From assembly GCF_021811875.1 (NCBI RefSeq), contig NZ_JAJBJD010000057.1:1-5933 (forward strand): DNA of 5,933 nucleotides, read 5' to 3'. Shown here piece after piece: positions 5,933-5,933 of this stretch; within the stretch, counting starts at the first letter, position 1; every line of letters begins with the position of its first letter. A program made the translations under genes and the position numbers. Source of the stretch: Candidatus Bandiella numerosa (GTDB taxonomy: Bacteria > Pseudomonadota > Alphaproteobacteria > Rickettsiales > Midichloriaceae). The notes beneath the pieces were generated by a model. The model saw nothing but the letters and a program-made list of their open reading frames with translations, did no database searches and was not told the origin of the DNA.

Positions 5933-5933
5933 G
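5882..5933 (+). CDS. Partial outward-facing ORF, probable transposase N-terminus (right copy)
   Basis: From the ATG at 5882 the frame reads MDFEIIVRKKEKGEVVS and is still open at the window end. It is identical to the left copy. Codons 8-10 (AGA AAA AAA) contain a run of seven A (5905-5911) in the phase of an A-AAA-AAA slippery site, a feature used by several insertion-sequence families for frameshifting, though so early a position would be unusual. The family is not recognised from this short stretch. Confidence 0.4.
   Translation, partial: MDFEIIVRKKEKGEVVS

Overview
The window is very AT-rich (by eye below 30% G+C) and carries three intact genes: an alphaproteobacterial-type double-strand-break repair helicase-nuclease, addA, on the minus strand, and a diverging gap-pgk pair (lower glycolysis) on the plus strand. 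Low GC, AddA of alphaproteobacterial architecture, a tRNA-Arg(CCT) remnant and decay by repeats suggest a host-associated alphaproteobacterium such as a member of Rickettsiales or Holosporales. I cannot name a genus, and the placement is an inference from gene style rather than a tree.

Layout. Positions 1-124 are one arm of a perfect 124-bp inverted repeat whose other arm is 5809-5932. Both arms carry the same short reading frame pointing outward and cut by the window edge. They look like the 5' ends of two copies of one dispersed element, probably an insertion sequence, facing away from each other. Inside the left arm, 125-167 is unassigned, 163-211 (minus) holds the 5' half of a tRNA-Arg(CCT) gene without its 3' half, and 212-281 is an AT-rich spacer with an 18-bp perfect palindrome. 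addA fills 282-3473 (minus). An 89-bp divergent intergenic region with a plausible promoter for gap follows. gap (3563-4582) and pgk (4589-5782) are 6 bp apart and form an operon. The pgk stop overlaps by 4 bp the start of a third reading frame, MKNAIVLLSGG, which matches the N-terminal P-loop of QueC (queuosine/7-deazaguanine synthesis). That frame is interrupted after about 11 codons by the right repeat arm.

How the parts fit. gap and pgk encode consecutive reversible steps between glyceraldehyde-3-phosphate and 3-phosphoglycerate, and would serve glycolysis or gluconeogenesis. addA is an unrelated DNA-repair gene, and no addB partner lies in the window. The most informative part is the edges: genes or RNAs are broken at or near both repeat arms (queC directly, tRNA-Arg about 40 bp away), consistent with ongoing reductive evolution driven by a mobile element. 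No new defence or other complex system is visible in the intact genes.
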